The notes under the pieces were generated by a model. The model did not search any database. It was not told the origin of the DNA and worked only from the letters and a program-made list of their open reading frames with translations. The translations under genes and the position numbers were made by a program. Of a stretch of 56,878 nucleotides of DNA, positions 55,642-56,878 are shown piece after piece (positions within the stretch are counted from its first letter, which is position 1; each line of letters starts with the position of its first letter). Source of the DNA: Campylobacterales bacterium (lineage in GTDB: Bacteria > Campylobacterota > Campylobacteria > Campylobacterales > Sulfurimonadaceae). The stretch covers positions 1 to 56,878 of the forward strand of contig JAJRQV010000044.1 of assembly GCA_024280035.1 (NCBI GenBank). Reading direction: 5' to 3'.

Positions 55642-56878
55642 TTAACGAGACGCGCGTTTTCTTTCATTTTCAGTAAGAAGACGTTTACGAATACGAACAC
55701 TTAATGGTGTAACTTCAAGAAGTTCATCATCTTCAATCCACTCAAGTGCTTTTTCAAGGTTCATATCACGTGGTGGAACCAGTTTGATGGCTTCATCTGC
55801 ACCTGAAGAACGTACATTTGATTGTGCCTTACCTTTAATAGGGTTAACAGAAAGGTCATTTGAACGCGAGTGCTCACCAATAATCATACCTTCATAAACC
55901 TTATCTTGTGGTTTAATAAACATGCCACCACGGTCTTGTAGATTAAAGATTGAGAATGCCATTGCTTCACCTTTCTCTGTAGAGATAAGGGCACCATATT
56001 GACGAGAAGCAACCGAGCCTGAATAAGGACGGAATTCCATGAAAGAGTGATTCATTACACCCTCTCCTTTAGTATCTGTTAAGAACTGACCACGAAAACC
56101 AATAAGCCCACGTGCAGGAATTTCAAATTCGATACGTTGGAAACCAACACCCATTGGAAGCATAGACTTCATTTCAGCCTTACGTTTACCAAGACGCTCA
56201 ATTACTGTTCCACCTAACTCTTCAGGTACATCAATCACTAAGTGTTCAAATGGCTCACATTTAACACCTTCGATCTCTTTAACAATAACTTCTGGACGTG
56301 AAATACCAAATTCAAAACCTTCTCGTCTCATGTTTTCTGCAAGTACAGTAATTTGAAGTTCACCACGTCCAGAAACTCTAAATTGACCTTCTCCAGCTGC
56401 TTCAAATTTCATAGCAACATTGGTTGTCATTTCAGACTCTAAACGCTCACGGATTTTATTACCGGTAACGTGTTTCCCTTCTTGACCCGCAAGAGGAGAG
56501 TTGTTTACAGAGAAAACAACGGTAAGTGTTGGTTCTTCAACATGCATTGGGTCTAAAGCAACAGGGTTAACTGGATCACAAATAGTATCTCCAACATCAA
56601 CTGTTTCCATACCCGCGATTGCAACGATATCGCCTGCTTCTGCTTCTTGGATTTCCATACGGTTAAGCCCGTGGAAACCAATAAGTTTAGAGATTTTACC
56701 ATTAACCATTTCGCCATCAGCTTTTGCAAGTTTAACATTATCACCTTTTTTAAGACGACCATTAAAGATACGAGAGATACCAATTTTACCTACATAGTTA
56801 TCATAATCAAGTGTAAATACTTGGGCTTGAGCTGGGTTTTCTGCACTTCCTTCTGGTTCTGGAACATCATTAATGATA
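55642..56878 (-). CDS. typA: Ribosome-associated GTPase TypA/BipA, 5' part cut by window edge
   Basis: The frame is open from the window edge to the stop at 55642 and gives the C-terminal ~411 residues. Visible: domain II ([20 protein letters not shown]), domain III and V regions [20 protein letters not shown] and [20 protein letters not shown], and the BipA-specific C-terminal part [19 protein letters not shown] and [20 protein letters not shown]. The GTPase domain lies outside. The protein acts on ribosome assembly and stress adaptation. Confidence 0.95.
   Translation of the reverse strand, partial: IINDVPEPEGSAENPAQAQVFTLDYDNYVGKIGISRIFNGRLKKGDNVKLAKADGEMVNGKISKLIGFHGLNRMEIQEAEAGDIVAIAGMETVDVGDTICDPVNPVALDPMHVEEPTLTVVFSVNNSPLAGQEGKHVTGNKIRERLESEMTTNVAMKFEAAGEGQFRVSGRGELQITVLAENMRREGFEFGISRPEVIVKEIEGVKCEPFEHLVIDVPEELGGTVIERLGKRKAEMKSMLPMGVGFQRIEFEIPARGLIGFRGQFLTDTKGEGVMNHSFMEFRPYSGSVASRQYGALISTEKGEAMAFSIFNLQDRGGMFIKPQDKVYEGMIIGEHSRSNDLSVNPIKGKAQSNVRSSGADEAIKLVPPRDMNLEKALEWIEDDELLEVTPLSVRIRKRLLTENERKRASR

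Overview
The window is a chromosomal segment from a low-GC Campylobacterota (Epsilonproteobacteria), probably a free-living Sulfurimonas-like species. This rests on the gene order ruvC | dnaA-dnaN-gyrB-(GGDEF/EAL)-queF with DnaA boxes on both sides of dnaA, on histidine kinases with the HQWRQPL-type H-box, on sigma54-type promoters before flagellar hook genes, and on the many c-di-GMP and two-component genes. The genus is an inference from gene content only. I see no rRNA, tRNA, CRISPR array, insertion sequence or prophage.

Region by region. (1) 1-12.1 kb looks like one phosphate-starvation regulon. A DUF3450 / TtpC-like ExbB / ExbB / ExbD / TonB / TPR / TonB-dependent receptor operon lies on the minus strand. 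It is followed by a lipoprotein with two near-identical beta-helix halves, a PhoB-like regulator, and pstC-pstA-pstB without pstS, phoU or phoR. All four transcription units are preceded by tandem PhoB-type half-sites on a strict 11-bp period. (2) 12-22 kb holds an MscS channel, a substrate-binding lipoprotein coupled to a GGDEF-EAL protein, a nitroreductase, duplicated DUF2202 proteins and a CCA-adding-type enzyme. (3) 22.5-30.1 kb is the replication-origin block: queF, a degenerate GGDEF-EAL gene, gyrB, dnaN, dnaA, ruvC and a two-part oriC. (4) 30-34 kb holds nucleotide metabolism genes (folA, thyA, dgt), small lipoproteins and a MOSC protein. (5) 34-39.5 kb is a hook operon (fliK-flgD-flgE, then a second hook gene) with sigma54 sites. 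(6) 39.5-45 kb holds small enzymes, nrdB joined to a nitrilase, and a TraB/GumN protein. (7) 45-54 kb is the most unusual region. A Ras-like small GTPase sits with an envelope-anchored OmpA/BON protein carrying a cytosolic longin/roadblock-like domain, a coiled-coil protein, a separate roadblock protein, an Aer-type PAS protein, a SixA-like protein lacking the catalytic His, a catalytically degenerate GGDEF protein and two histidine-kinase systems. (8) 54.3-56.9 kb holds a GGDEF protein, a 43-residue secreted peptide and the 3' part of typA.

Six coding lesions stand out. Four can be explained by loss of one base in a homopolymer: queF, nrdB/nitrilase, TraB/GumN and the GGDEF gene at 54.3 kb. 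Two are in-frame stops: folA TGA and the OmpA-family gene TAA. Some of these genes would normally be essential or nearly so, so consensus error is a serious possibility, but slippage or readthrough cannot be excluded from sequence alone.
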